DNA of 64,000 nucleotides from CAVWSM01 sp963798505 (GCA_963798505.1 CAWCTX010000005.1:992001-1056000), one strand, 5' to 3'. Shown: positions 38,702 to 48,765, numbered from the stretch's first letter. Translations and numbers: made by a program. The notes: generated from the sequence alone by a model not told the origin.

Positions 38702-38995
38702 ACCGAAGAGTCTATCGAACTGTTGTTCGAGACACAATCCTCTGTGCACAGAAATCCATGCCTGGCACGGCTTTCCGGGCGCCCTGCCGGCCAAGCAGCG
38801 CCCGGTCGATGCCCACCAAGCGAAGCATCGCGGTGACCGCGGGCGGAGTCGACGTGGCTGCCATACCGCGAACTACAGCGGGGTCGGACAGAACTCGCGA
38901 CCCGCAAGGACCCAAATCCCTTACACAGCAAGGCTTGTCAGCCACTCGCTATCCACAGATTCGCACCGACCCTTGACAGCGCCTCCGCACCTCAC
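38702..38995. other. Intergenic stretch without a clear gene
   Basis: The 294 bp between the DUF222 gene and the aldo-keto reductase are less GC-rich in parts. They contain the upstream region of the DUF222 gene and the 3' end of the reductase transcript. I see no conserved frame, tRNA or strong hairpin. Confidence 0.5.
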
Positions 38996-40018
38996 TCAGC
39001 CGCTCGACTGCGCCCACAGATTGATCCCAGAATCCACCGCGTCCCGGTCGATCTCCGCAAGCTCCTCGTCGCTGAACGCCAGATTGTCCAGCGCACCCAG
39101 GCTGTCATCGAGCTGAGCGACGCTCGACGCCCCAATCACGACAGACGTCACCCGCTCGTCCCTCAACGCCCACGCCAGCGCCATCTGCGCAAGCGACTGC
39201 CCACGCCGCTGCGCGATCTCATTCAGCGACCGTACGTGCGCCAACGCCTCGTCACTCAACAACGAAGGATCGAGCGACTTGCCCTGGGCCGCCCGCGACG
39301 ACGAGGGAACGCCGTCGAGATAGCGCGCGGTCAGCATCCCCTGCGCGAGCGGCGAGAACGCGATGCAGCCGATGCCCCACTCCTCCAGCGTGCCGAGCAG
39401 GCCATCCTCGATCCAGCGGTTGAGCATCGAGTACGAAGGCTGGTGGATCAGGCACGGCGTCCCGAGGCTGCTCAGGATGAAGGCCGCCTCGGCTGTGCGC
39501 TGCGGGGAGTACGACGAGATGCCCGCGTACAACGCCTTACCCTGGCGCACCGCAGCGTCCAGCGCACCCATGGTCTCCTCGAGCGGCGTCTCGGGGTCGA
39601 AGCGGTGCGAGTAGAAGATGTCGACATAGTCGAGCCCCATGCGTGACAGCGACTGGTCGAGGCTCGCCAGCAGATACTTGCGACTCCCCCACTCGCCGTA
39701 CGGCCCGGGCCACATGTCGTAGCCAGCCTTGGTGGAGATCACCAGCTCGTCACGATAGGGCCGGAAGTCGGCTCGGAAGTGCTCGCCGAAGTTCCGCTCC
39801 GCCGAGCCGTACGGCGGACCGTAGTTGTTGGCCAGGTCGAAGTGCGTGACACCCCGGTCGAACGCCCGCCGCAGGATGGCGCGCTGCGTCTCCAGCGGCT
39901 TGTCGTCGCCGAAGTTGTGCCACAACCCGAGCGATATCGCCGGCAGCTTGAGCCCACTGCGCCCGCAGCGGCGGTAGGTCATCGAGTCATAGCGGTCCTC
40001 CGCGGCGACATGAGCCAT
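38996..40018 (-). CDS. Aldo/keto reductase (YghZ-like)
   Basis: A 340-residue NADPH-dependent reductase with a TIM barrel. The N-terminus YRRCGRSGLKLPAISLGLWH, the catalytic Asp/Tyr in HFDLANNYGPPYGSAERNFG, the Lys in VISTKAGYDMWPGPYG, and DYVDIFYSHRFDPETPLEET match the YghZ (L-glyceraldehyde 3-phosphate reductase) group. ATG 40018 begins MAHVAAEDRYDSMTYRRCGR. The gene is intact. It follows the secreted propeller gene on the same strand by 22 bp. Confidence 0.92.
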   Translation of the reverse strand: MAHVAAEDRYDSMTYRRCGRSGLKLPAISLGLWHNFGDDKPLETQRAILRRAFDRGVTHFDLANNYGPPYGSAERNFGEHFRADFRPYRDELVISTKAGYDMWPGPYGEWGSRKYLLASLDQSLSRMGLDYVDIFYSHRFDPETPLEETMGALDAAVRQGKALYAGISSYSPQRTAEAAFILSSLGTPCLIHQPSYSMLNRWIEDGLLGTLEEWGIGCIAFSPLAQGMLTARYLDGVPSSSRAAQGKSLDPSLLSDEALAHVRSLNEIAQRRGQSLAQMALAWALRDERVTSVVIGASSVAQLDDSLGALDNLAFSDEELAEIDRDAVDSGINLWAQSSG

Positions 40019-40040
40019 GCCCGAAAGTCTCCCACCGCGG

Positions 40041-41742
40041 CTAGCGCGGCTGCACAGTCGTCGTCTCAGTCGCCGAGTTGTTGGCCAGGTTCGGGTCAGG
40101 CTCGTTGGCCTCCACGTCAGCCGTGTTGTCAACCATCCCTGGCGCGTGGCGCACGGATCGAGATCGTGACGGTGGCGTCGCCACCCGCCGCGATCGACCC
40201 GAGGTCGCAGGTCACAGTGTGCGCCGTTGCCTTGTGCACGCAGGTCCCCTGCGTCGTCGTCACGATTCTCGAAGTTCCCGTCCGGCAGCGAGTCAACCAA
40301 CGTGACGTCGGTTGCCGAGTCCGGTCCGGCATTGTGGACGGTCACCGTGTAGGTGAGCGTCTGCCTTGTCGGGACCGGATCGGGCGAGTCGACCATCGTC
40401 ACGCTCACGTCCGCCCGTCGTGTGTCTCGTACGAACACGTCGTCCGCGAGGAAGTCCTGTGTCTCCGGGACGAACGTCGAGGAGTTCGACTCGAATGCGA
40501 CCTGCCGCGCATCCGGCGTGAGCCACGGCTCGCGGCTCGGGGCATCGCCGTTGGTCCCGTCGGTTGCAACGCTCACGATCCGCGTCACACCGGCGGCGCG
40601 GTCACGCAAGAAGATGCTCGTCGGCCACCGCCGGACCGCCGAAGTTGGTCGCCCGTGATTCCAGCGCGACGAAGTTGCCGTCGTCGCTCACGCCAAAGGC
40701 GAACGTGCTGTCATCGCCCTGCTCGCCGGCGTCGTTGACACCCACGAGCACGTGCTCACCAGTCGCACGGTCGACAAGCCACGCATCCTCGAGGAAGCCG
40801 TTGGTGTCAGGCGTGACAAAGCCGATGTTGGAAGCCGTGTACGTCAGGAACCGGCCGTCACCGCTGATGCCACCTGGCACAGCATTGACCAGGACCTGCT
40901 CGGCGCCCCGGCCGGCTGTGATCGACTCCATCGTGCCGGTCTGCCGGTCGAACAGGTAGGCATCGACGTCGTCGTTGTCGACGTCGCCCACGACCATGTT
41001 GTCCGCGAACGACGCGAAGTAGACGAACCGCCCGTCGGCGCGAGAGGACGCCATCGAACGACTCACCGTCGGCCTCCGTCCCCGCGTCGGCGCCCACGCT
41101 GATCCGCTCGGTCACACCGGTGAGCCGGTCGTGCACGAACAGATCCCGGCCGAAGTCGATGCCCGGGTCGACGTCCGGCACCAGGTTCTCGGCGAACGAC
41201 TCGAACACGACGAACCTGCCGTCGCGGCTGATCTGCGGGTTCTGCGAGTCGGCGTCACCCTCCGTTCCATCGCTTGCAACACTGACCCGCTCGGTGGCAC
41301 CGGTAGCCCGGTCATGAACGAACACGTCGATCTGGCCGTTGGTGTCGCCCTTCACCAGATTGGGCGCGATGGACGTGAAGGCTACGAACCGGCCGTCGCC
41401 ACTGATGGACGGCCCGAAGCTCGTCTCGGACCCCTGCCGCCCGCGGCTGGACACGCTCACGATCTCGGTCAAACCGGTGAGCCGGTCGCGGACGAAGACG
41501 TCGTTGATCTCGTTGGTGTCCTCGGGTACGAGGTTGGTCGCCAGCGAGTCGAAGGCCACGAAGCGCCCATTGGCACTCATGGAAGGTCGGTTGCTGTTGT
41601 GGTCGCCCTGCACGTCTGCGCTGCTCACGCTGATCAGTTCCGTGACGCCTGGCGTGGGCGGTGCTCCCGACGCCACCGGTGTTGCCACTGCCGCGATGAG
41701 AAGAGCCGCCGACCCTGCGAATGCCGTTCCCGACTTACGCAT
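40041..41742 (-). CDS. Secreted beta-propeller protein with DUF11 domain, four frameshifts
   Basis: Predicted exported protein of about 567 residues. A signal peptide (GTAFAGSAALLIAAVATPVA) is followed by at least six repeats such as PSMSANGRFVAFDSLATNLV with NDVFVRDRLTGLTEIVSVSS. This is a TolB/WD40-like (PD40) propeller of about 55-residue blades. The C-terminus is a DUF11 surface domain (LTYTVTVHNAGPDSATDVTL; CDLGSIAAGGDATVTISIRA). Frame changes lie near 41050, 40612, 40275 and 40140; the end is TAG 40041 after LANNSATETTTVQPR. It is probably a cell-surface protein of unknown ligand. Confidence 0.75.
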
Positions 41743-42050
41743 CGAGCACCTCCCGAATCAACCCAGCCGGACGCGTCCGATCGGGTCGCGTCCGCGACAC
41801 GTGCCGGAGGTATTACGGCAAGGCGCGCCGAAAGGATTCGAGCGGCGAGGCTGCCATTTGTTACTCCCCGCAGTCACCTGCACACCGCGCGCCTATGTTT
41901 TCTCGCGCCTAGTTGCCATGCCGCGCGCGGTCGTGAACGCTGCAGGCACTCGGCACCGACGCAGAACCATCGGTGCCCATCGAGGCGGGGGGCCCCGAAG
42001 TGCGCACAATCCCACAGAGTCCTGTCCCATCATCCGGTCTACGTCGCTAA
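41743..42050. other. Divergent upstream region, no gene assigned
   Basis: About 308 bp separate the signal-peptide start of the propeller protein from the haloperoxidase-like gene on the other strand. Both upstream regions must lie here. Open frames across it have no recognisable protein sequence. Confidence 0.5.
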
Positions 42051-43347
42051 GCCCGCCGCCGCTGGGTTGCGGCGGGTGCGGCAGGCGTCCTGCTGACGTC
42101 ACTGGCCGCGACGGCCCCAGCATCGCCGGCGATAAGAGCGAGCCGTCCGGCGACCCCGCGTTCGTTACGGAGTGGAACGCGATCGCCGTGACCACTCTGG
42201 CCGCAAACACGGCCACGCCGGCGCCGGAGGACTTCCTTTACCAGGCATTCGTACAGGCGGCCGTCTACAACGCCGTCGTCGGCATCGAAGGTGGCTACAA
42301 GCCGTACAACTTCCACGAGAAGGCCAAGGGCGAGACGTCCAGCGAGGCGGCGGCGGTGGCAGCCGCGCACAAGGTGCTGGTGACCTACTCGCCGGACTCG
42401 CAGGATCCCGGCCTCGACACGGCGTACGCCGCATCGTCTGGCGAAGATCCCCGACGGCGAAGCCAAGACGCGCGGCATCGCGTTCGGTGAGCTCGCCGCC
42501 GACACGCTGATCGCGCAGCGCGCCGATGACGGGCGCAACGCGGCCATCACGTTCGACGACGCCGGCGGCGCCCGGCGTGTGGCGGCCGACGCCAACCGCA
42601 TTCGCGCCCTTCACCGCCCCTTGGCTGGGAGCGGTTGATCCCTTAATCGTCCGCAACGGCGCCCAGTTCGGCGAGCCAGGGCCACCGCCGGCAATGACGT
42701 CGGCCGAATACGCCAAGGACTTCGAGGAGGTCAAGTGTCTGGGGGTCGAAGGGATCGGTGGCACGAACGCAGGAGCAGACGGACATCGCGACGTTCTTCT
42801 CGGGCAACCCGAATCGTCCAGTACAACCGGCGATGCGAGGCCCAGGTGACCCTGCGACAGATGGACATCGTCGAGGCAGCACGCATGTTCGCCGCGGTCG
42901 ACATGAGCATCGCCGACGCCGTCATCTCCGTGTGGCACGCGAAGTTCTTGTACGGCTTCTGGCGCCCTATCACAGCGATACATCTGGCCGACACCGACGG
43001 CAACCCCGCCACGTCCCCGGACACAACCTGGGCGCCGATGTTCGCGACGCCCCCCTACCCGGACTACGTCAGCGGGTACTCCGGCGTCACCGGCGCCTTC
43101 ACGCCAGGCGCTGCAAGAGGTCCTCGGCACCCAGCACCTGAACCTGACCCTCACCTCGACCGCGGTCCCGGGCGTCACACGCCCCTACGACTCCGGGCAG
43201 GACCTGCGCCAGGATGTGGTGGACGCGCGGGTGTGGTTGGGGATCCACTTCCGGTTCGCAGACACCGCGCGGAGCGGAGATGGGCGTCCAGGTGGCGGAC
43301 TGGGGACTCCACCACAACCTCCGCCCGAGGGGACAGACCACCACTAA
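42051..43347 (+). pseudogene. Vanadium-dependent haloperoxidase-like (PAP2 superfamily), multiple frame breaks
   Basis: Fragments in all three frames line up with one exported haloperoxidase-like protein. In order: a signal peptide (RRRWVAAGAAGVLLTSLAAT), DPAFVTEWNAIAVTTLAANT, QAFVQAAVYNAVVGIEGGYK, GIAFGELAADTLIAQRADDG, FAPFTAPWLGAVDPLIV, RQMDIVEAARMFAAVDMSIA, KFLYGFWRPITAIHLADTDG, PDYVSGYSGVTGAFT and RVWLGIHFRFADT. Frame changes lie near 42125, 42440, 42575, 42750, 42815, 43105, 43260 and 43330. No clear start codon is seen. The vanadate-site R-x5-H is present, but the usual SGH catalytic His reads SGY. Assembly errors or true decay are both possible. Confidence 0.65.
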
Positions 43348-43359
43348 ACCGCCGGTCGG

Positions 43360-44376
43360 TCACACGACGGCGCGAGCCAGGCTGGTGAGACGGCTGGTGG
43401 CCCGCAAGTACTTCTTGCGGTAGCCACCAGCCATCATCTCGGGTGTGAACAGCCCGTCCAGCGGGACGCCACTCGATCGCACCGGGATGTCCCGGTCGTA
43501 GAGCCGGTCGGCAAGCACCACCAGTCGTAGCGCAACGCTCTGGTCGCTGACCGGGCTCACTCCCGACAGGTGCACCACACCGACGCCGTCGAGGAGCGGC
43601 CCGTAGCGCGACGGATGCACGCGAGCCAGATGGCCGAGCAGGTCCGCGAAGTCATCGAGTGTCACGCCGTCCCCGGCGGTCTCCGCGAGGTGCCGAAGCG
43701 TCGCGTCGTCGTACGGGTCCGGCGCCGGCGGCAGCCCGCGGTGCCGGTAGTCGTCGCCGTCGATCCGTACGACCTCGAAGTGCGCCGACAGGTTCTGGAT
43801 CTCGCGCAGGAAGTCCTCCGCCGCGAACCGACCCTCGCCGAGCCGACCGGGCAATGTGTTGGAGGTGACCGCAAGCCGCACGCCACGCTCGACAAGCCGA
43901 CCGAGTAGCGACGACATGAGTACGGTGTCGCCGGGGTCGTCGAGCTCGAACTCGTCGATGCACAGCAGGCGATGCCCGGCGAGTGCCTCCACTGTCGCGG
44001 CGAAGCCGAGCGCGCCGACGAGGTTCGTCAGCTCGACGAACGTGCCGAACGCCTTCGGCTGGGGCGCAACCTGCCACAGCGACGCCAGCAGGTGTGTCTT
44101 GCCGACCCCGAACCCGCCATCGAGATAGATGCCCGCAGGACCCACGGACAGAGCGTTGCGGCCGCGATGGAACCATCCCTTCCGAGAGCGTGTTGTCGCG
44201 TCAAGCCGGTCGGCAAAGCCACGCAGCACCTCGACCGCGTGGCGTTGGGACGGCTGCGCGGGATCAGGCACGTACGTCTCGAAACGCTCCGCCGCGAAGT
44301 GTGGCGGCGGCACCAGCTCGGCCAGGAGCCGGTCGGCCGGCACCTGAGGATGTCGGTCGACGAGGCGGCTGGGCAT
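43360..44376 (-). CDS. zapE: Cell division protein ZapE (AFG1-like ATPase)
   Basis: A 338-residue P-loop ATPase of the AFG1/ZapE family. Walker A is YLDGGFGVGKTHLLASLW, Walker B LLCIDEFELDDPGDTVLMSS, and LAVTSNTLPGRLGEGRF provides the sensor region. ATG 44376 starts MPSRLVDRHPQVPADRLLAE; an upstream GTG six codons earlier would overlap the divergent gene. In E. coli ZapE affects the Z ring. Only 34 bp separate it from the start of the RibD-like gene. Confidence 0.93.
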   Translation of the reverse strand: MPSRLVDRHPQVPADRLLAELVPPPHFAAERFETYVPDPAQPSQRHAVEVLRGFADRLDATTRSRKGWFHRGRNALSVGPAGIYLDGGFGVGKTHLLASLWQVAPQPKAFGTFVELTNLVGALGFAATVEALAGHRLLCIDEFELDDPGDTVLMSSLLGRLVERGVRLAVTSNTLPGRLGEGRFAAEDFLREIQNLSAHFEVVRIDGDDYRHRGLPPAPDPYDDATLRHLAETAGDGVTLDDFADLLGHLARVHPSRYGPLLDGVGVVHLSGVSPVSDQSVALRLVVLADRLYDRDIPVRSSGVPLDGLFTPEMMAGGYRKKYLRATSRLTSLARAVV

Positions 44377-44410
44377 GCGCGTCAGGGTACGCAAATGGTG
44401 GGATCGGCTT

Positions 44411-45169
44411 GTGCGCCGCCTGTTTCCCGACCCAGTTGACTCCCTCGATCGCGAGGCGCTGATCGCGGCGTACGCCTACCCCGCCATCGGAGTGGAGGAC
44501 TCCTGGCTGCGCGCCAACATGGTCGCGACCGTCGACGGGGCTGCCAAGGGACCCGACGGCCGATCGGGGTCGATCAATACGAAGTCCGACCGGCTGGTCT
44601 TCTCGATCCTGCGCGGGCTCGCCGACGCCGTGGTGGCCGGAGCGGGCACCGTGCGCGCCGAGGGGTACGGGCCGGCGCACCCGCTGCCCGAGTTCGTAGA
44701 GCGACGGTCGGCGGCCGGTCAGCGTCCAGCGCCACCGATCGTCGTCGTGTCACGAAGCCTCGACCTGGACCCCGCGTCGAGGCTGTTCACCGGTCCCGAG
44801 CGCACGGTGGTACTCACTGCCGCTGCGACCGACCATGGTCGGCTGCGCGCGCTCGCCAAGGTCGCTGACATCGTCGTCGCCGGTGACCACGCGGTGGAAC
44901 CGCATGAAGCCCTCAGCGCCCTGCGGGCGCGCGGCTGGCATCGGGTCCTGCTCGAGGGTGGGCCGACCCTGCTTGCGGACTGGATCGCGGCCGGCGTCGT
45001 CGACGAGCTCTGCCTCACGATCAGCCCGCTGCTTGCCGGTGGTGGGCACGGGCGCATCGTCGAGGGTGCGCCGTGGGAAGCCACCCGCCCGGTCGAGCTG
45101 GTCCAGCTGCTCGAGGACGCGGGAACGCTATTCGCGCGATACCGGCTGGCTACTCAGGCATCGGGCTGA
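44411..45169 (+). CDS. RibD C-terminal domain (pyrimidine reductase family) protein
   Basis: A 252-residue NADPH-dependent reductase with the RibD C-terminal fold, typical of stand-alone actinobacterial pyrimidine reductase family proteins. Visible are LRANMVATVDGAAKGPDGRS, VVAGAGTVRAEGYGP, VLLEGGPTLLADWIAAGVVD and LCLTISPLLAGGGHGRIV. There is no deaminase domain. GTG 44411 (VRRLFPDPVDSLD) is the likely start. The 3' end overlaps the ligase gene by 16 bp on the opposite strand. Confidence 0.85.
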   Translation: MRRLFPDPVDSLDREALIAAYAYPAIGVEDSWLRANMVATVDGAAKGPDGRSGSINTKSDRLVFSILRGLADAVVAGAGTVRAEGYGPAHPLPEFVERRSAAGQRPAPPIVVVSRSLDLDPASRLFTGPERTVVLTAAATDHGRLRALAKVADIVVAGDHAVEPHEALSALRARGWHRVLLEGGPTLLADWIAAGVVDELCLTISPLLAGGGHGRIVEGAPWEATRPVELVQLLEDAGTLFARYRLATQASG

Positions 45170-46242
45170 GCGACAACCTCGCCTGCGGCGAGCACCCTTG
45201 CCAGATCGAAATGCACCGGCTCATCGAGCTGCTCGTAGGTGCAGGATGCCGGGTCGCGATCGGGACGCCACCGCCGAAACTGCGCGGTGTGCCGGAACCG
45301 GTCGCCCTCCATGTGGTCGTAGGCGACCTCCACGACAAGCTCGGGCCGCAGCGGCAGCCACGACAGGTCCTTCTTCGCGTTCCATCGCGAAACCGCGCCC
45401 GGCAGCCGGCCGCCCTCGTGCGCCTCGGCGACGGCCCACTCCTCCCATGGATGCCCGGTCGGGTCGTCCATCCGTAGCGGCGCGAGCTCCTCGACGAGCT
45501 CGGCGCGGCGCTTCATGGGAAACGAGGCCGACACACCGACGTGCTGCAACCTCCCGTCGTCGGCGTAGAGGCCGAGGAGCAGGGACCCGATCACCTGGCC
45601 GCTCTTGTGCCAGCGGAACCCGGCGACGACACAGTCCGCCGTACGCTCGTGCTTGATCTTGAACATCGTGCGCTTGTCCGGCGTGTAGAGGCTGTCGACC
45701 GGCTTGGCCACCACACCGTCGAGCCCGGCGCCCTCGAAGAGCTCGAACCACTCGCGACCCACCACAAGGTCGGCTGTCGCCGGGGTCAGGTGGACAGGCG
45801 CATGAACGCCGGATAGCGCGTCCTCCAGGCGGCGTCGCCGATCACCGAAGGGCGTCGACATGAGCGACTCGTCGCCGATCGCCAGCAGGTCGAAGGCGAT
45901 GAACGACGCGGGCGTCTCCTTGGCGAGCAGGTTGACCCGCGACGCCGCGGGGTGGATGCGCTGCTGCAGAGTGTCGAAGTCGAGCCGGTCGCCCCGCACG
46001 ACCACGATCTCGCCGTCCACCACCGACCGCTCGGGGAGGTTGGCCTTCACCGCCTCGACAACCTCCGGAAAGTAGCGGGTCATGGGTCGCTCGTTGCGGC
46101 TGCCGAGCTCGATCTCGTCGCCGTCCCGGAAGATGATGGTCCGGAAACCGTCCCATTTCGGCTCAACGTGCCCGACGTCGGGGATCTCGGAGACCGACTT
46201 GGCCAGCATCGGCGACACAGGGGGCATCACGGGCAGCTGCAT
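45154..46242 (-). CDS. ATP-dependent DNA ligase (LigC/LigD ligase type)
   Basis: A 362-residue ATP-dependent ligase. The adenylation lysine is K29 in VEPKWDGFRTIIF. Further nucleotidyltransferase motifs are DGEIVVV, FIAFDLLAIGDESL, GLDGVVAKPVDSLYTPDKRT and MFKIKHERTADCVV. An OB domain ends with VEVAYDHMEGDRFRHTAQFR. This is the stand-alone ligase form (LigC) linked to end-joining and repair. A LigD-type polymerase gene occurs 11 kb away, and the two would be about 1.2 kb apart without the integrated element. Ku is not in the window. Confidence 0.92.
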   Translation of the reverse strand: MQLPVMPPVSPMLAKSVSEIPDVGHVEPKWDGFRTIIFRDGDEIELGSRNERPMTRYFPEVVEAVKANLPERSVVDGEIVVVRGDRLDFDTLQQRIHPAASRVNLLAKETPASFIAFDLLAIGDESLMSTPFGDRRRRLEDALSGVHAPVHLTPATADLVVGREWFELFEGAGLDGVVAKPVDSLYTPDKRTMFKIKHERTADCVVAGFRWHKSGQVIGSLLLGLYADDGRLQHVGVSASFPMKRRAELVEELAPLRMDDPTGHPWEEWAVAEAHEGGRLPGAVSRWNAKKDLSWLPLRPELVVEVAYDHMEGDRFRHTAQFRRWRPDRDPASCTYEQLDEPVHFDLARVLAAGEVVAQPDA

Positions 46243-46380
46243 GACCCCAGTCTCATGCCTCGACGCCCTGTCACATAGACGTGATCTCGCCAGGACTTTC
46301 CTGGAAACCGTTGGCCAGGTACTTTTCGGCCACCCCCGGATGGGTCAACATTGAGCCATCCGGACCGACGGAGGTGTGCC

Positions 46381-46887
46381 ATGCGCAACGTCGTAGTCCT
46401 CATCGAGCAGCCGCTGACAGCGGCCGACGCGAAGCAGATCGTCACGCGGTACGACGGAGCCGACCAGCCAACCCGCTACCACCTGCTCATCCCCGTCGAG
46501 GACGCCGCGGCCCGCGTCGAGGCGACCATCGGGTCGCTCGCGGCGAGCGAGGTGCTCGGGACGTCCGCGCTATACCTGGGCGAGCAGGACCTCGAGCGCA
46601 TCCGTGAGGAGGTGCGCCAGGCCAGCAAGCAGGCTCTTGAAACCTCAGTGGCGGCGCTGCGTTCGGTCGCCGAGCACGTCGACGGCGAGGTCACTGCCGG
46701 TGACCCGCTGGAGCGGCTCGAGCACCTCGTCGAGCAGAAGGGCGCGAGCGAGGTCGTGATCCTGACCCGCCCGCACCTGGTGTCGCAGCTGCTGCACATC
46801 GACTGGACGAGCAAGGCCAAGAAGCGGCTCGACATCCCGTGCGTCCACCTGCTGGCCTACAAGGAGAAGGCGCCCGCCGCGGGCTGA
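46381..46887 (+). CDS. Universal stress protein-like protein
   Basis: A 168-residue alpha/beta protein. MRNVVVLIEQPLTAADAKQI, DPLERLEHLVEQKGASEVVILTRP and LDIPCVHLLAYKEK follow the USP-like fold, although the ATP loop G-x2-G-x9-G is not clear. GGAGG lies just before ATG 46381. A diverged relative is at 58955-59437 on the other side of the integrated element. It diverges from the ligase gene. Confidence 0.65.
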   Translation: MRNVVVLIEQPLTAADAKQIVTRYDGADQPTRYHLLIPVEDAAARVEATIGSLAASEVLGTSALYLGEQDLERIREEVRQASKQALETSVAALRSVAEHVDGEVTAGDPLERLEHLVEQKGASEVVILTRPHLVSQLLHIDWTSKAKKRLDIPCVHLLAYKEKAPAAG

Positions 46888-46901
46888 CACACTGTGGGTG
46901 C

Positions 46902-47447
46902 ATGAGGCCAGATCGCCCGCCGGAACTCATCGACGCCGGGCCGCTGCTGCTGCGCCGCACGACCACAGCAGATGCGGATGCCGTTGCCGCCGCCGTTGGG
47001 GACAGCCTTCCCGCGCTCATCGCCTGGATGCCTTGGGCGGGACCGGTTGCGGCCGATCCCGCGGCTCAGCGCGCACGCGCCGCGGAGACCATGGCCGCGT
47101 GGGAGAGCGGATCGACGTACGAGTTCGTCATGGTCGAGGCGACCACGGACCGGGTGGTTGGCGTGATCGCCCTGCACCGACGCATCGGCGAGGGCGGGAT
47201 CGAGATCGGCTACTGGGTCCGGACCGACGCGACGGGTCAGGGCTATGCGACGGCGGCCGCCAAGGTGCTGACCGGAGCGGGCCTCGCGCTCGCGGACGTC
47301 ACGCACGTCGAGATTCATTGCGATGAGGCCAACACGCGGAGCGCGGCCGTGCCCCGTCGGCTGGGCTACCAGCTGATCCGGGTCGACGAGCGGGAAGCGA
47401 GTACGCCCGCCGAGACCAACCGGCTGCAGATCTGGCGGACACCTTGA
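46902..47447 (+). CDS. GNAT acetyltransferase (RimJ/RimL-like)
   Basis: A 181-residue acetyltransferase. The N-terminus GPLLLRRTTTADADAVAAAV, the RimL-like GGIEIGYWVRTDATGQGYAT (with the acetyl-CoA loop) and VTHVEIHCDEANTRSAAVPR RL support protein N-terminal or small-molecule acetylation. ATG 46902 is the natural start, 14 bp after the USP-like gene. Its stop lies 4 bp from the old stop codon of the LigD-type polymerase gene on the other strand. Confidence 0.87.
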   Translation: MRPDRPPELIDAGPLLLRRTTTADADAVAAAVGDSLPALIAWMPWAGPVAADPAAQRARAAETMAAWESGSTYEFVMVEATTDRVVGVIALHRRIGEGGIEIGYWVRTDATGQGYATAAAKVLTGAGLALADVTHVEIHCDEANTRSAAVPRRLGYQLIRVDEREASTPAETNRLQIWRTP

Positions 47448-47451
47448 CGCC

Positions 47452-47533
47452 TCAGGCGTCTTCGGCCTCCTTGAGGTGGCGGTCGGTGTCGCGGGAGGGC
47501 TGGACGCGTTTGGGCTCGCCGGGCATCTTGGGG
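47452..47533 (-). pseudogene. Displaced native 3' end of the LigD-type polymerase gene
   Basis: Read on the minus strand this segment encodes PKMPGEPKRVQPSRDTDRHL then KEAEDA and TGA at 47452. The intact gene at 57.4-58.5 kb now ends PKMPGEPMRVQPSRAKRSPA and a stop. The shared PKMPGEP comes from the 21-bp direct repeat. So the original last 20 or so codons were cut off here when the element integrated, and the element supplied a substitute tail. Confidence 0.85.
47513..47533 (+). repeat. Left attachment repeat (attL core)
   Basis: The 21-bp sequence GGCTCGCCGGGCATCTTGGG plus one G is identical to 57469-57489. It codes, on the minus strand, for PKMPGEP near the end of the LigD-type polymerase. 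Weaker similarity continues to the left of the core on both copies (codons for VQPSR). Confidence 0.85.
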
Positions 47534-47787
47534 GTGCCTCACGCGGAAACGATGCGCTGACCTGCGATTACGCGGAAGCCTGGCGAGCGCAATCGGGCGG
47601 GTTGCCCGGCGAGATGTCGATCTCCATCTCGGGTTTCGCGGAAAATCCGACTCGGCTGTCGGATTTCGCTGCATCCCCGGGTTACTGGCCCGATCTCCAC
47701 GTACTGTCGACAGCGCGGCCCGACCCCTCGCGGCTAACGAGCGGCCGGGCCTCGACCGCCCACCCTGAACTGGCAGGAGCACGGCCC

Positions 47788-48765
47788 GTGGACAACGTTC
47801 CCACCCGACGTCTCACCGTCGTCCCCGACCCTCGTCTAGGCGAGCCAGAAAATCTTCGTACAAGTGCGAAGATCAAAGTTGCTAGTCTCTGGCAGACCCT
47901 GCTCGACGAGTGGACCTCGCAGCGAGGGCGGCCGGCCGCCGAGAGTCCACCATCCGGCAGCGACGCCTCGGCGTCCTAGCGTTCGCCCGCGCGACGGGCG
48001 TCGACCCCGTCGATGTCGACCGCGACCACATCACCTCGTGGCTGGCCAACCCGGCCTGGCAACCCGAAACCCGCAAAGGGGCCAGGGCGAGCATCGTCGT
48101 CGTATTCCGGTGGGCGCACGAGACCGGCAGGCTGCCGACCGACCCGACCGCGCGCATCCCTGGCGTACGAGTGCCGGCCGCAGTGCCCAAGCCGGCCCCG
48201 AGCTCGTGATTCGTGACGCCATCCAGCGCGCGACACGGCTGTCGCAGCGACCCCGGCCCGAGCGTGACCGGCTGATGATCCTGCTCGGCGCCCTCGCCGG
48301 GCTCCGCGCCGGGGAGATCGCCTCCTGAGCGTGGAGGACATCACCGACGACGGATTCCGGGTCACCGGCAAGGGCGGCCGGCAGCGGCTCATCCCGGTGC
48401 ACCCGGTTCTCCTTAAAGAGATCCGCGGGTACCTCGATGCCCGCGGGATTCACGACGGTTTCCTGTTCCCTGGCAATCGTGACGGGCACATGTCGGTGGG
48501 CAACGTCACCGCCCGCCTGTCCCGGCTGCTCGGTCGGACCACACGGCGCACTCGCTGCGCCATCGGTTCGGCCTCGAAGGCGTATGCGGGGGCGTTCGAC
48601 CTGCGGGCGGTGCAGGAGCTCCTCGGCCACGCCTCCCCAGCGACGACCGCGCGCTATGTGGCGGTGCCTAGCGAGAATCTGGTGAACGCGGTGCTCGCGG
48701 TGCCACCCGTCCCCGGAGTCCAGACCGCGCCCTCGACAAGTCCAACACTTAGCGCAGCCTCGTAA
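47788..48765 (+). CDS. Tyrosine recombinase near attL, several frameshifts
   Basis: A site-specific recombinase of about 325 residues read across frames. The N-terminus LWQTLLDEW and ESTIRQRRLGVLAFARATGV form the SAM-like domain. Catalytic residues follow in LAGLRAGEIAS (Arg), GKGGRQRLIPVHPVL (Lys region), AHSLRHRFG (H-x-x-R), LLGHASPATTARYVAV (His and Tyr). Breaks lie near 47910, 48203, 48326, 48545 and 48572, mostly one missing C. GTG 47788 has AGGAG seven bases upstream; GTG 47911 is another possible start. The 47534-47787 stretch before it has no gene. Confidence 0.75.
47852..47873. promoter_or_regulatory. Inverted repeat in an AT-rich patch at the recombinase 5' end
   Basis: ATCTTCG (47852-47858) and CGAAGAT (47867-47873) form a perfect 7-bp inverted repeat in a stretch less GC-rich than its surroundings, followed by the -10-like TAGTCT at about 47883. 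If the recombinase really starts at GTG 47911, this would be its promoter and operator; otherwise it is inside the gene. Confidence 0.35.

Noticed and set aside
43098..43344. Minus-strand small frame after zapE as a gene
   Set aside because: It lies opposite the C-terminal haloperoxidase fragments, which are conserved in the plus frames.
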